A stretch of 64,000 nucleotides of DNA from CADEFX01 sp050260355 (GCA_050260355.1 JBLNBZ010000136.1:11847-75846), one strand, 5' to 3'. Counted from the stretch's first letter, positions 1-8,801 are shown. The notes: generated by a model not told the origin, from the sequence alone. Program-made: numbers and translations.

Positions 1-808
1 GCACCTGCGCCACCGCCGCCACATAGGACACGTTGGCGAGTGCGGAGGCGAAGAACCAGAACATCGTGCCGAGCGCGCTGGTCAACCCCAGGAACGTGCA
101 CAGTCCCATCGAGCCGCGCACACGCTTCAAGTCTTCGCGCTCGAACAGCAGCAGCCATACGCCGAGGATGACGAACGACCACGCGGTCATGGCCACGGCG
201 GCGAACGCAGAGCGAATCAGCGGACCGATCGCCGGGTCGAGTGTGAGGATCGCCTCGCGCAGGAACAGGTAGGAGAGGCCGAACAGGAGCCCGGTCATAA
301 GGCCGATGCGGGTGGTGCGCCCGAACAGCAACTCGCTGACCTGCAGCTTGGAAACGGCCTGCGTGCCTGCCGGCAGGCGGCCGGCCGAGATCAGCGTGAC
401 GCCGGCGGCCGTCACCAGGATCGCGAGCCAGCCACCTGCGGTGATGACCTCGGAGAACAGCAGCGAGCCGATGATCGCCGTCATCAGCACGTCGGTCTTC
501 TGCAGCATCGTTCCGACCGCAAAGTTGCCGATCTGGAACAGGCGCACGAGGACTGCGGTGCCCGCGAACTGCCCGAGGGCGGCAGCGCAGCTACAGATCA
601 GGAAGCGGGGGCTCGCGGGCGGGAGCGGCTGGCCCGTGGCAAGCAGCAAGCCCAGAAGGTAGACGAGCATGAACGGCAGGCCGAACAGCACCCGCACGTA
701 GCTGGTCACCGAGATCGAAAGCGTCCGATTGAGCTCCTTGAGCGCGCCGAGGCGGAGCGACTGGAAGAAGGCTGCGGTGATGCTCGCGAGAATCCAAAGA
801 TAGTCCAT
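1..808 (-). CDS. DMT-superfamily (EamA) membrane transporter, C-terminus cut by window edge
   Basis: The minus-strand frame opens at an ATG whose complement is at 806-808 and stays open to base 1, so the C-terminus lies outside the window. The N-terminus reads MDYLWILASITAAFFQ and is followed by alternating hydrophobic helices and short loops typical of the drug/metabolite transporter superfamily with two EamA repeats. Residues such as Y-V-R-V-L-F-G-L-P in the second helix fit this fold. About 269 codons are visible; the family is usually 280-310 residues with ten membrane segments. The substrate cannot be told from sequence; members export amino acids, sugars or metabolites across the inner membrane. 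It is divergent from the next gene, with about 240 bases between them. Confidence 0.8.
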   Translation of the reverse strand, partial: MDYLWILASITAAFFQSLRLGALKELNRTLSISVTSYVRVLFGLPFMLVYLLGLLLATGQPLPPASPRFLICSCAAALGQFAGTAVLVRLFQIGNFAVGTMLQKTDVLMTAIIGSLLFSEVITAGGWLAILVTAAGVTLISAGRLPAGTQAVSKLQVSELLFGRTTRIGLMTGLLFGLSYLFLREAILTLDPAIGPLIRSAFAAVAMTAWSFVILGVWLLLFEREDLKRVRGSMGLCTFLGLTSALGTMFWFFASALANVSYVAAVAQV

Positions 809-1048
809 CGGGTCTGTTGCATTCCGTCCCGGTGCGCCACCCTGGGGCGCGGCCCGCGGCAATGTGCTGGCAAATCCGTCCCGCGCACAAGCGCCGCATC
901 GGCCTACCTCGTACGCATCGGCCGCAACCCCACAGATTCCTCGCCGTGGAGCATTCCGCTGAAGCCGCGACTCAGGCCTAGTGGAATCTGCTGCGCTTGC
1001 ATGCGTGCTCGCGCAGGGCTGTCCCTTGCAGCATTTTCGAGGCCGCGC

Positions 1049-2701
1049 ATGAGCCTTCTCTTCAATGTCCTCTATGCCGCCCACGCCAAGGGCACGCACC
1101 ACAAGCTGGCGCTCGATGCCCTGAGCCACTTGCAGGGCGGGGACGCTGAGGTTTGGCGGCGTCTCTTCCTGAAATACGCGCCGATCTACCTGCAAGGCAG
1201 CAAAGCGCCGGACGACGAGTTCAAGGACTTCAAGAACCACGTGCTGCACGTGCGCGACGACTTCTGGGGCGGGGCGCCCGCGAAGGCGCGCAGCTGGTAC
1301 ATGCATCTCGTGGAGGCGCTGGAGCGGCAGGATTGGCCTATCGCGGTCTACTGCGCCGGTGTGCTCAGCCACTACGTGACCGACCCGATCCAGCCGTTTC
1401 ACACGGCCCAATCCGAGGCCGAGAACAACATCCATCGGGCGGCGGAGTGGAGCATCTCGAAGGCTTACGACGACCTGAAGCGGCTCGCGGAGCGAGAGCT
1501 GCCCAAGCCGGAGGTCGTCATCGGCGACGCCGACAACTGGCTGGAGCAATTGATCTGTCAGAACGCCGTCGAGGCCAATCGGCACTACGAGAAGCTGATC
1601 GCGCACTACGACATTCATCGCGGCGTGGTCGACCCGCCCTCTGGATTGGACGTGGTCTCGCGCCGGATTCTCGCAGGCCTGCTCGCACGAGCGGCCGCGG
1701 TTTACGGCGCCGTGCTGCACCAGGCGATCCTGGAGGCCGAGGCTGCTCCTCCTCGCGTCTCGCTCAGCCTCGAGACGGTGCTGGCGACGCTGCAAATGCC
1801 GGCCAAGTGGATCACCAACAGGCTTGCCGACGCCGAGGAGCGCCGCCTCGTCCAGCGCATGTACGATGAGCTGAAGGCCACCGGCACGGTCGAGGCGAAC
1901 CTGCCGGAGGACGACCGGATGGTGCGCGATCTCCACGCAGCGGAGGTGGTGGCCAAACGCGTCAAGACCAACGCGGCGGCGAAGTTCCTCTTCCAGCCGC
2001 CGGAGAAGGTCGAGACGACCGTGGAGCGCAGCAGGCGCCTGTCCGGCGGCGGCGTGGCGCCCGCCTCGCCGCCCGCTGCGAGCAAGCCCGAGGCCGCGAC
2101 GGCCGAGCCCCAGACGGCCAAGGCCGATCCCGCGTCGGCGTCAACTCCCCGCATCGCCCGGGCGATCGACAAGCTTGCCGGCGCCAATGCCGGTCCGCCG
2201 CTTTCGGTGGTCCCGTCGGAGACTGCAGAGCACGCGGCTGCGAGCGCGGAGCCGGAGCGAGACGATGCCGAGCCTCGCATCCATCTCAAGCTCGAGCAGG
2301 ATGTCGTCGACGCGCCCTCGATCGGTCCGAAGACCGCCGAGAAGCTGAATGCCGTCGGCATCGATACGGTCGACGACCTTTTGAAGACGCATCCGATTGC
2401 GCTGGCCGCCCGCCTCGACGACCGCCACATCACCGACCAGACGATCGCCGATTGGCAGGATCAGACGCGGCTGGTGTGCACCGTCGCGGGCCTCAGAGGC
2501 ACCGGCGCGCAGCTTCTCGTGGGGGCCGGCTACCGAACGGCAGCCGCCATTGGCGAGGCCGATGCCGACAAGCTCTGCGCCGATGTCCTGGCATTCGCGG
2601 CGAGCAGCGAGGGCCAACGTGTTCTGCGCAGCGGCAATCCGCCCGACATGTCCAAGATCAAGGCTTGGGTGGAGAGCGCGCGGCGCCTCAAGGCCGCCTG
2701 A
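1049..2701 (+). CDS. Zinc-dependent phospholipase C-like domain fused to a DUF4332 helix-hairpin-helix domain
   Basis: About 550 residues. The N-terminal ~200 residues (H-A-K-G-T-H-H-K, F-K-N-H-V-L-H-V, and L-S-H-Y-V-T-D-P-I-Q-P-F-H) carry the spaced His/Asp pattern of the zinc-dependent phospholipase C / S1-P1 nuclease fold. A Pro/Ala-rich linker (about residues 330-410) follows. The last ~130 residues (P-S-I-G-P-K-T-A-E-K-L and a second helix-hairpin-helix-like repeat) match DUF4332. The start at 1049 is chosen over an upstream ATG at 1001 because GAGG lies seven bases before it. There is no signal peptide, so this enzyme-like domain seems cytoplasmic, unlike secreted phospholipase C. Domain calls are by eye; substrate and activity are unknown. 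Confidence 0.7.
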   Translation: MSLLFNVLYAAHAKGTHHKLALDALSHLQGGDAEVWRRLFLKYAPIYLQGSKAPDDEFKDFKNHVLHVRDDFWGGAPAKARSWYMHLVEALERQDWPIAVYCAGVLSHYVTDPIQPFHTAQSEAENNIHRAAEWSISKAYDDLKRLAERELPKPEVVIGDADNWLEQLICQNAVEANRHYEKLIAHYDIHRGVVDPPSGLDVVSRRILAGLLARAAAVYGAVLHQAILEAEAAPPRVSLSLETVLATLQMPAKWITNRLADAEERRLVQRMYDELKATGTVEANLPEDDRMVRDLHAAEVVAKRVKTNAAAKFLFQPPEKVETTVERSRRLSGGGVAPASPPAASKPEAATAEPQTAKADPASASTPRIARAIDKLAGANAGPPLSVVPSETAEHAAASAEPERDDAEPRIHLKLEQDVVDAPSIGPKTAEKLNAVGIDTVDDLLKTHPIALAARLDDRHITDQTIADWQDQTRLVCTVAGLRGTGAQLLVGAGYRTAAAIGEADADKLCADVLAFAASSEGQRVLRSGNPPDMSKIKAWVESARRLKAA

Positions 2702-2743
2702 CCGCCGCTCCGCGGGAGGAAAGCGCACGCTGCGCGAGCCGGC

Positions 2744-2830
2744 TGGTGCGGACGGAGGGACTCGAACCCTCACGGCGTCGCCGCCTCAGGATTTTAAGTC
2801 CTGTGTGTCTACCGGTTCCACCACGTCCGC
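2744..2830 (-). tRNA. tRNA-Leu (anticodon TAA)
   Basis: Read on the minus strand from 2830, the acceptor stem GCGGACG pairs with CGTCCGC, followed by discriminator A and an encoded CCA (2744-2746). The anticodon loop is CTTAAAA, giving anticodon TAA, within a GGA-stem closed by TCC. The T-arm contains GGTTCGAGTCC. A long variable arm between the anticodon and T arms makes it class II, as expected for leucine. It decodes UUA (and UUG by wobble), rare codons in this GC-rich genome. Confidence 0.97.
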
Positions 2831-2844
2831 AGCCAGGCGGGCAC

Positions 2845-2873
2845 GTTATGCGGCGTCTGGCCCGGCATGGCAA
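2845..2873 (-). promoter_or_regulatory. Sigma-70-type promoter of tRNA-Leu
   Basis: On the minus strand TTGCCA (2868-2873) is followed after exactly 17 bases by CATAAC (2845-2850), 14 bases before the mature 5' end of tRNA-Leu. Spacing and position fit a housekeeping promoter; the -10 box is only a partial match to TATAAT. Confidence 0.55.
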
Positions 2874-3142
2874 CGCGCGCAATGCTCGAATGTGGGGACG
2901 CTGGCGCCAGTGCGGCCAGCGCCGCGGCGCAGGTTTTCCATCGATCCGCCCGGAATTCGCCTGATTTGCGCGTCACCTAATGCTGGCGGAGGGACCTTTT
3001 CTCTGACGATCTCGATTGCCCGGTCGGGCGCAATCGGCATCGGGCGGGCCATGCGGCCCGCAGGGCAGAAGCGCCCTCCTCAGTGCGGGGAATGGCTGTC
3101 GATGTTATCGCTGCCGCGTGGCGTCAGGGGAGCTTCCGCCGC
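2874..3142. other. Intergenic leader between tRNA-Leu promoter and bactofilin gene; no gene seen
   Basis: No coding frame here has convincing codon use or family similarity. A hairpin-forming stretch near 3010-3033 (GATTG...CAATC arms around CCCG/CGGG) could be in the bactofilin mRNA leader. It has no T-run, so it is not an intrinsic terminator. An in-frame upstream ATG at 3083 exists but lacks a good ribosome binding site. Confidence 0.4.
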
Positions 3143-3667
3143 ATGTTCACCAAGAGACAATCTGGCAGTGCCGAGGACGTGGGCGTGCCCATGGTGTCCT
3201 CGCAGGTGACTGCCCCACCGCCTCCGCGCCCGGCGGCGGCCAAGTCCGAAACGCCTTTCGCCGGGATCAAGAGCGACGGCGTCCTTCTCATCGGCAAAGG
3301 CACGCGCCTCATCGGCGAGATCAGCGATTGCACGCTGGTGGAGGTGCAGGGCGTCGTCGAGGGCAAGCTCCTCGCCAGCACCGTCATCATCCGCGAGGGC
3401 GGCGGCTTCAAGGGCAGCTTGCAGGCCGATCAGGCCGAGATCCACGGCGTGATGGAAGGCAATGCCGTCATCAACGACCTGCTCGATATTCGCGCCACGG
3501 GCACGGTCGCGGCCGACCTCGCCTACGGACGCCTGTCCGTCGAAGCCGGCGGGCAGATGACCGGCAACATTCTCGCCCGCATCTCGATCGAGAACGGCAG
3601 CCGCATGCCGGCATCGTCCGGCGCCGGCGAGCCTAATGGTACCGCGCAGCATTACAGTGAGACGTGA
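3143..3667 (+). CDS. Bactofilin (polymer-forming cytoskeletal protein)
   Basis: About 174 residues. A proline-rich flexible N-terminus (P-P-P-P-R-P) leads into a central region of short repeats rich in Gly, Val and Ile (LIGKGTRLIGEISDCTLVEV, GVVEGKLLASTVIIREGGGF and similar). This is the right-handed beta-helix of bactofilins (DUF583). These proteins polymerise without nucleotide into membrane-associated filaments that help localise cell-wall or morphogenesis enzymes. The start at 3143 is preferred because AGGGGAG lies ten bases upstream; an in-frame ATG at 3083 is possible. No M23 peptidase gene, a common partner, is adjacent. The downstream ceramidase-like gene converges on it with 12 bases between stop codons. 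Confidence 0.9.
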   Translation: MFTKRQSGSAEDVGVPMVSSQVTAPPPPRPAAAKSETPFAGIKSDGVLLIGKGTRLIGEISDCTLVEVQGVVEGKLLASTVIIREGGGFKGSLQADQAEIHGVMEGNAVINDLLDIRATGTVAADLAYGRLSVEAGGQMTGNILARISIENGSRMPASSGAGEPNGTAQHYSET

Positions 3668-3679
3668 GCGCGACCGGCC

Positions 3680-4417
3680 TTAGCGCAATGTGATCTTCCG
3701 CTCGTCCCGCGCGGCGGCCGCCTCGAGCAGAAGATGCAGCGTCACGGCATTGAGAACGTGCCAGAGAAAGTGCAGCCCAAGCGGTCGCGCGAAGACGAGC
3801 CCGGTTGCGGGGCACAGCGCCAAGTCTGCCGTGCGCATCAGCAGCGACACCAGGAAAACCGCTGCGGCCGACAGCAGCCGGGGGCCGGCGGCGTGCCCTC
3901 TCATGCCGAGCACGCCGCCCACGCCGGCCAGCGCAAGAAGGGCCGGCACGTAAGCGGTCCCACCGTTCAGGCATGCGAGTCCCATGTCCCCGTCCGAAGG
4001 CGAGCAGGCCGCGACCGCCAGGCCGAGCGCGCCTGCGAACGCGGCCATGCCGAGCGCGACCCAAGGCCAGGGCAGGCACAGCAGGACTCTCAGAGCGAAG
4101 GCGAGATAGAGCACCATGAACGCCGTGATCGGTGCCACGTCGGCAATTTGAGCCCATCGTGCGGCCGTGACATGAAAAACGAGGCTGCCGAGCCCGATCA
4201 GTGCAACCAGCGCGATCATGCTCGTCAATGCCAGCGTTTCAGCCGGCGCAGAATGCCTGCTAGCCCCGCCGCGTACACGCGCATGCTGCAAGCGCCGTGC
4301 GGCAATCCCGGCGACTATAAAAAACGCAAGGTTGCTCACGACATTGAGCGGCTCGGCAAAGAGGCCCACGTCCTGCCCGCGTTCGCAGTAGCGAAAAACC
4401 TGCTCTTCCCAGCTCAT
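3680..4417 (-). CDS. Ceramidase-like (CREST superfamily) multi-pass membrane hydrolase
   Basis: 245 residues with about seven hydrophobic segments. The N-terminal E-P-L-N-V-V-S-N-L-A-F-F, the central G-S-L-V-F-H-V-T and the C-terminal H-F-L-W-H-V-L-N are the conserved Ser/His/Asp-bearing motifs of alkaline ceramidase-related proteins (PF05875). Eukaryotic members cleave the amide of ceramide using a metal site formed by such histidines. In bacteria the substrate is unproven; hopanoid or sphingolipid-like lipids are possibilities. Three histidines and the serine needed for a CREST-type zinc site appear present. It is transcribed alone, convergent with the bactofilin gene and divergent from the small secreted protein gene downstream. 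Confidence 0.75.
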   Translation of the reverse strand: MSWEEQVFRYCERGQDVGLFAEPLNVVSNLAFFIVAGIAARRLQHARVRGGASRHSAPAETLALTSMIALVALIGLGSLVFHVTAARWAQIADVAPITAFMVLYLAFALRVLLCLPWPWVALGMAAFAGALGLAVAACSPSDGDMGLACLNGGTAYVPALLALAGVGGVLGMRGHAAGPRLLSAAAVFLVSLLMRTADLALCPATGLVFARPLGLHFLWHVLNAVTLHLLLEAAAARDERKITLR

Positions 4418-4588
4418 GACACCTGCCGATCCGTCATGTCGCGGCCCGCTGGGAAAGCGTTAGCCGAAAAACATCGATTCCCGTTGCCCGAACGAGATCA
4501 CGAAGATGCGAATGCGGTCCAGGCCGCGCGTCGATTATGTTCGCGCAACGCGGGAGCGCGCGCGGGCGCAACAATGGAGGCCAATCCG

Positions 4589-4882
4589 ATGCGCACGTCC
4601 GGAATGGTTGCGATCTTTCTTTTGGCTGCCGCAGCGACGTCGCTGCTGCCTGCTGCCGGGGAGGCTCGACCCTCGAAACGCGCGAACTCGGTCACGGTCT
4701 GCAGCCAGTATGGCAACGGCTGCGTCACGGGCGCCATACGTCCGGGGCAGTGGGGCAGCGAGGTGCGGCTGCCTGGCGGCACGTGGATCAGCTGCAAGCT
4801 CGATTGCAAGCAGACGCTGCGCGAGGAGTCGGTCGACTTCTTCGAGACGCTGCGCGAGCGTGCGCCCGACAACAGGCGGTGA
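4589..4882 (+). CDS. Small secreted protein of unknown function
   Basis: 97 residues from the ATG at 4589, chosen because GGAGG at 4576-4580 is eight bases upstream; an in-frame ATG at 4574 overlaps that site. An N-terminal signal peptide (hydrophobic FLLAAAATSLLPAAG, cleavage probably after G-E-A-R) is followed by a compact domain with four cysteines (V-C-S-Q, G-C-V-T, S-C-K-L, D-C-K-Q), likely two disulfides. The C-terminus is charged. No family is recognised. It may be a periplasmic structural or binding protein. It converges with aspS, ending 15 bases from the aspS stop. Confidence 0.65.
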   Translation: MRTSGMVAIFLLAAAATSLLPAAGEARPSKRANSVTVCSQYGNGCVTGAIRPGQWGSEVRLPGGTWISCKLDCKQTLREESVDFFETLRERAPDNRR

Positions 4883-4897
4883 GCAAGAAAGCGGCCT

Positions 4898-6724
4898 TCA
4901 CCCGCGCTTGTCGGCATCGACGATGCGCAGGTGAAGCTCGCGCAGCTGCTTCGGCGTCACCTCGCTGGGCGCGCCCATCAGCAGATCGACGGCCTGCTGG
5001 TTCATGGGGAACAGCGTCACCTCGCGCAGGTTCTTGGCGCCGACCAGCAGCATGACGATGCGGTCGATGCCGGCGGCCATGCCGCCGTGCGGCGGCGCGC
5101 CATATTGGAAGGCGCGGTACATGCCGCCGAAGCGCGCCTGCACCTCTTCCGCGGTCACGCCGGTATTGCCGAAGGCCTTGATCATCGCCTCCGGCAAGTG
5201 ATTGCGGATGCTGCCGGAGGCAAGCTCGTAACCGTTGCAGACGAGGTCGTACTGGAAGGCCTTGAGGCTCAGTATCTCCTCTTTCGATTTCGCTGCCTCG
5301 AGCGCGGCGAGCCCGCCTTGCGGCATGGAGAACGGGTTGTGCGAGAAGTCGATCTTCTTCTCGTCCTCGTTCCACTCGTACATCGGGAAGTCGACGATCC
5401 AGGCGAGCTCGAAGCGATCCTCGTCGATATGACCCAGCTCGCGAGCGATCTCATCCCTAGCCTGGCCCGCAAATCGATAGAACTTCGCGGGATCCCCGGC
5501 GACAAAGAAGATAGCGTCACCTTCCGCGTAGCCGCCAAATGGAGAGTCACGACGCATTTGATCGTGTAACGCGTTCATTCGCTCAGTGCCGAGATTTTTT
5601 GCAATGGGACCGGTGCCAACACCTCCCTTAATGATTACGTATCCAAGACCCGGCTGGCCCTCTCTTTGCGCCCATCCATTCATGCGATCACAGAAGGCCC
5701 TGCTTCCCCCTTCAAATGCCGGGATCGCCCACACGCGCGCCTTCGGGTCCTTCTCCAGCATCTGCGCGAACACCTTGAAGCCCGAGCCGCGGAAGTGCTC
5801 CGTCACGTCCTGCATGACGATGGGGTTGCGCAGGTCCGGCTTGTCGGTGCCGTACTTGGCGATCGCCTCTGCGAATGGAATGCGCGGGAAGCTCGCCGTC
5901 ACCGGCTTGCCCTTGGCGAACTCCTCGAACACGCCGCGGATCACCGGCTCCATGGTGGTGAACACGTCCCCCTGCTCGACGAAGCTCATCTCCACGTCGA
6001 GCTGATAGAACTCGCCCGGCAGCCGGTCGGCACGCGGGTCCTCGTCGCGGAAGCAGGGCGCGATCTGGAAGTAGCGGTCGAAGCCCGACATCATCAGGAG
6101 CTGCTTGTACTGCTGCGGCGCCTGCGGCAGGGCGTAGAACTTGCCGGGATAGAGACGCGACGGCACCAGGAAGTCGCGCGCGCCTTCCGGGCTCGAGGCC
6201 GTCAGGATCGGGGTCGAGAACTCGAAGAAGCCGGCTTCCGTCATCCGCCTGCGGATCGAGGCGACGATGGCGAGCCGCTGCATGATGTTGGCGTGCAGGG
6301 TCTCGCGGCGCAGGTCGAGGAAGCGGTACTGCAGCCGCAGATCCTCGGGGTAGTCGGGCTCGCCGAACACCGGGACCGGCAGCTCCTTGGCGGCAGACAG
6401 CACCTCGATCTCGGTCGCGAACAGCTCCACCTCGCCTGTCGGCAGCTCGGGGTTGGCGGTGCCGGCGGGGCGCTCCCGCACCATGCCGTCGACACGGATA
6501 ACCCACTCCGACCGCACTGTTTCGGCCAGCTTGAAGGCTGCGCTGTCGGGGTCCGCCACGACCTGTGTCAGGCCGTAGTGGTCGCGCAGGTCGATGAACA
6601 GCAGCCCCCCGTGGTCGCGCACGCGATGCACCCAGCCGGACAGGCGCGCGGGACGGCCGATATCCGCCTTGCGCAGGGCGCCGCAGGTATGGCTGCGGTA
6701 ACGGTGCATCTTGGTCTCGGCCAT
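4898..6724 (-). CDS. aspS: Aspartyl-tRNA synthetase (bacterial type, probably non-discriminating)
   Basis: Charges tRNA-Asp, and in GatCAB-containing alphaproteobacteria usually also tRNA-Asn, with aspartate. The protein has about 608 residues, the full bacterial length: N-terminal OB-fold anticodon-binding domain (G-W-V-H-R-V-R-D-H-G-G), class II catalytic core with motif 2 (F-R-D-E-D-P-R-A-D-R), the bacterial GAD insertion, and motif 3 near the C-terminus (G-G-M-A-A-G-I-D-R-I-V). The start at 6724 (MAETKMHRYRS) is the usual one for this family; an upstream in-frame start at 6772 gives an unmatched extension. The middle of the gene, about 5425-5725, has clearly AT-richer, atypical codon use compared with its flanks (see findings). 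Confidence 0.97.
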   Translation of the reverse strand: MAETKMHRYRSHTCGALRKADIGRPARLSGWVHRVRDHGGLLFIDLRDHYGLTQVVADPDSAAFKLAETVRSEWVIRVDGMVRERPAGTANPELPTGEVELFATEIEVLSAAKELPVPVFGEPDYPEDLRLQYRFLDLRRETLHANIMQRLAIVASIRRRMTEAGFFEFSTPILTASSPEGARDFLVPSRLYPGKFYALPQAPQQYKQLLMMSGFDRYFQIAPCFRDEDPRADRLPGEFYQLDVEMSFVEQGDVFTTMEPVIRGVFEEFAKGKPVTASFPRIPFAEAIAKYGTDKPDLRNPIVMQDVTEHFRGSGFKVFAQMLEKDPKARVWAIPAFEGGSRAFCDRMNGWAQREGQPGLGYVIIKGGVGTGPIAKNLGTERMNALHDQMRRDSPFGGYAEGDAIFFVAGDPAKFYRFAGQARDEIARELGHIDEDRFELAWIVDFPMYEWNEDEKKIDFSHNPFSMPQGGLAALEAAKSKEEILSLKAFQYDLVCNGYELASGSIRNHLPEAMIKAFGNTGVTAEEVQARFGGMYRAFQYGAPPHGGMAAGIDRIVMLLVGAKNLREVTLFPMNQQAVDLLMGAPSEVTPKQLRELHLRIVDADKRG

Positions 6725-6945
6725 AGCCGGAAATCCGTCCGTGCGTTGTTCGGGGCGAGCGGAAAAGCGCATTTGCCCCGGGGTTTGTCAAGGCGGCCGG
6801 GAAGGTCCTGCCGGGGAAGCCGGGTGCCGGCCGGAGCAGCGGCTGCGGGCCCCCGTGTCAATTCGTTCCCAAGCCCACAGCACCGTTCGCAATTCCGTTG
6901 CGAGGAGACTGACAAGGCCGGCGCCGTGCGCTATACCGGCCGCCC

Positions 6946-8109
6946 ATGCGCGTCATCGGAACCACTCGAGAACTAGCCGAAATCTGCAGCCGCTTTGCCC
7001 GCAGCGACTATGTCGCCGTCGATACCGAGTTCATGCGGGAGACGACCTTCTGGCCCAAGCTGTGCCTGATCCAGCTGGCCGTCTCCGACCTCGCCGTGAT
7101 CGTCGATCCGCTGGCGCCGGGGATTGATCTGCAACCCTTCTACCAGTTGATGGCCAACGAGGCCGTCCTGAAGGTCTTCCACGCCGCGCGGCAGGACATC
7201 GAGATCGTCTACTGCCAGGCAGGGATCATTCCGCACCCGATATTCGACACCCAGGTTGCAGCCATGGTGTGCGGCTTCGGCGACTCGATCAGCTACGTGA
7301 ACCTGGTCAAGAGAGTAAGCGGCAAGCATCTCGACAAAAGCTCCCGCTTCACCGATTGGGCGCGACGCCCGCTTTCGCAGAAGCAGCTTCAGTATGCGCT
7401 GGGTGACGTCACGCACCTGCGCGAGATCTACCAGCATTTGAAGGCCGATCTCGCGGCGACCGGGCGCGCGCACTGGCTGCGCGAGGAGATGGCGCTGCTG
7501 ACCGACGCGAAGACCTACGTCGTGCGGCCGGAGGATGCGTGGAAGCGCCTCAAGCTCAAGGTCAGAAACCGCACGGGTCTCGGTGTCCTGATGGAGCTTG
7601 CCGCCTGGCGCGAGCGGTTGGCACAGTCGCAGGACGTTCCGCGCAGCCGCATTCTGCGCGACGAGGCTCTCTACGACATCGCCAACCAGGCACCGACGGA
7701 TGTGGATCAGTTGGCGCAGTTGAGAACGCTGTCGGAAGGCTTTTCGCGCTCGGCACGCGCGCGAGAGATTGTCGAGGTCGTGAAGCGGGGCCTTGCGCGC
7801 GATCCGAAGACGTTGCCCCCGCTGCACACTGGCCTCGCCAATGCAGCGGACGCGACGGCCACCATCGAATTGCTGCGCGTGCTGCTGAAGGCCGCCGCTC
7901 AGCGGCACGGCGTTGCGACGCGCCTTATTGCTGACACAGATGACCTGGAGCGGATCGCGGTCGAGGACGAGCCGGACGTGCCGGCGCTCGCGGGCTGGCG
8001 CCGAGAGCTGTTCGGCGAGGATGCGCTGAAGCTGAAACGCGGTGAGCTCGCGCTCATGGTCAGCGACGGCGAGGTGAGGGCGCTGCCAGCGCCCGTCCGC
8101 GCCGACTGA
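6946..8109 (+). CDS. rnd: Ribonuclease D
   Basis: 387 residues. A 3'-5' exoribonuclease that trims tRNA precursors and other small RNAs. The DEDDy exonuclease residues are all visible: D26 and E28 (V-D-T-E-F), D84 (A-A-R-Q-D), and Y150/D154 (L-Q-Y-A-L-G-D). An HRDC-like helical region follows from about residue 205. Length and order match the proteobacterial family. It is divergent from aspS with about 220 bases between, a common alphaproteobacterial neighbourhood. Confidence 0.96.
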   Translation: MRVIGTTRELAEICSRFARSDYVAVDTEFMRETTFWPKLCLIQLAVSDLAVIVDPLAPGIDLQPFYQLMANEAVLKVFHAARQDIEIVYCQAGIIPHPIFDTQVAAMVCGFGDSISYVNLVKRVSGKHLDKSSRFTDWARRPLSQKQLQYALGDVTHLREIYQHLKADLAATGRAHWLREEMALLTDAKTYVVRPEDAWKRLKLKVRNRTGLGVLMELAAWRERLAQSQDVPRSRILRDEALYDIANQAPTDVDQLAQLRTLSEGFSRSARAREIVEVVKRGLARDPKTLPPLHTGLANAADATATIELLRVLLKAAAQRHGVATRLIADTDDLERIAVEDEPDVPALAGWRRELFGEDALKLKRGELALMVSDGEVRALPAPVRAD

Positions 8110-8252
8110 CGCGCCCTCCCCAAAAAAGAGCCGCGTCCCAAGCGTTGCAGCAGCCCCCAGCGACGGGATTGCCGCGTGCGTGTCGTTGTGACCTCACCGC
8201 CCCCGTTTACTGGCGGCGCCTGCCGGTTCAACCGCAAAGGTCACAAAATCCC

Positions 8253-8682
8253 ATGACGCGCAATTTGCTGCTCTCAGCGTTCGCCACGTCTTTGCTGCTC
8301 TCGAACGCCGCGGCGGCCCAGACGCCCGAAAATCAAGGCCAAGGCATGATGGCTGCATGCCGCGCAGAGCTCGGCAGTCTTTGCCAGAACGTCGAGGCCG
8401 GACACGGCCGCAAGCTCGGCTGTCTCGCCGAGAACAAGACCAAGCTGGGCGCGGAATGTGCGGCCGCCCTCGAGACGCGGCTTGCGCAAAAGAGCGACGC
8501 CTCGGGGCAACAGCTCAAGCGACCGCGATGCGCGGCGCCAGCGCATGGCCGCGTGCCGCTCCGACATGGTTAGTCTGTGTCAGAATGTGGAACGCGGCGG
8601 CGGGCGGCGAATCGCCTGCCTGAAGGAGAACCAGGCCAAGCTCTCTTCGGCCTGCGCCGAGGCGCTGAGCGGCCTCCACTAG
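8253..8682 (+). pseudogene. Cysteine-rich repeat secreted protein, frameshifted between its two repeats
   Basis: The frame from ATG 8253 gives a signal peptide (LLLSAFATSLLLSNAAAAQ) and one cysteine-rich repeat (M-M-A-A-C-R-A-E-L-G-S-L-C-Q-N-V-E-A-G), then loses similarity near 8515. A second, closely matching repeat (R-M-A-A-C-R-S-D-M-V-S-L-C-Q-N-V-E-R-G) continues in the next frame to the stop at 8682. Joining them would give a protein of about 142 residues with two Cys-rich repeats, which is the normal form of this small periplasmic family. One extra base around 8515-8530 (for instance in the CTCAAGC stretch) explains the break. It could be a real mutation, a sequencing error or, less likely, recoding. 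Function of the family is unknown. Confidence 0.7.
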
Positions 8683-8761
8683 CCGCGATTTCCGATCGAG
8701 CCGAGCCAATACCCATCCCCCCCCCTGTCCCGCGTGTTTCTCCCCGCGCGCGGCCGCGCTC

Positions 8762-8801
8762 AAAAAACGAAAACCGGCCGGTGCCCAAGAGCACCGACCG
8801 G
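8762..8801 (-). terminator. Rho-independent terminator of the small secreted peptide gene
   Basis: On the minus strand an 11-bp stem (CCGGTCGGTGC against GCACCGGCCGG, one T-G pair) with a 6-base loop is followed by TTTTCGTTTTTT. It lies 21 bases after the stop of the small gene at 8823-8954, in the correct orientation to end it. Confidence 0.85.

Noticed and set aside
3734..4588. Upstream in-frame extension of the small secreted protein gene
   Set aside because: It runs antisense to the ceramidase-like gene and has no family match; a signal peptide and a GGAGG site fix the start at 4589.
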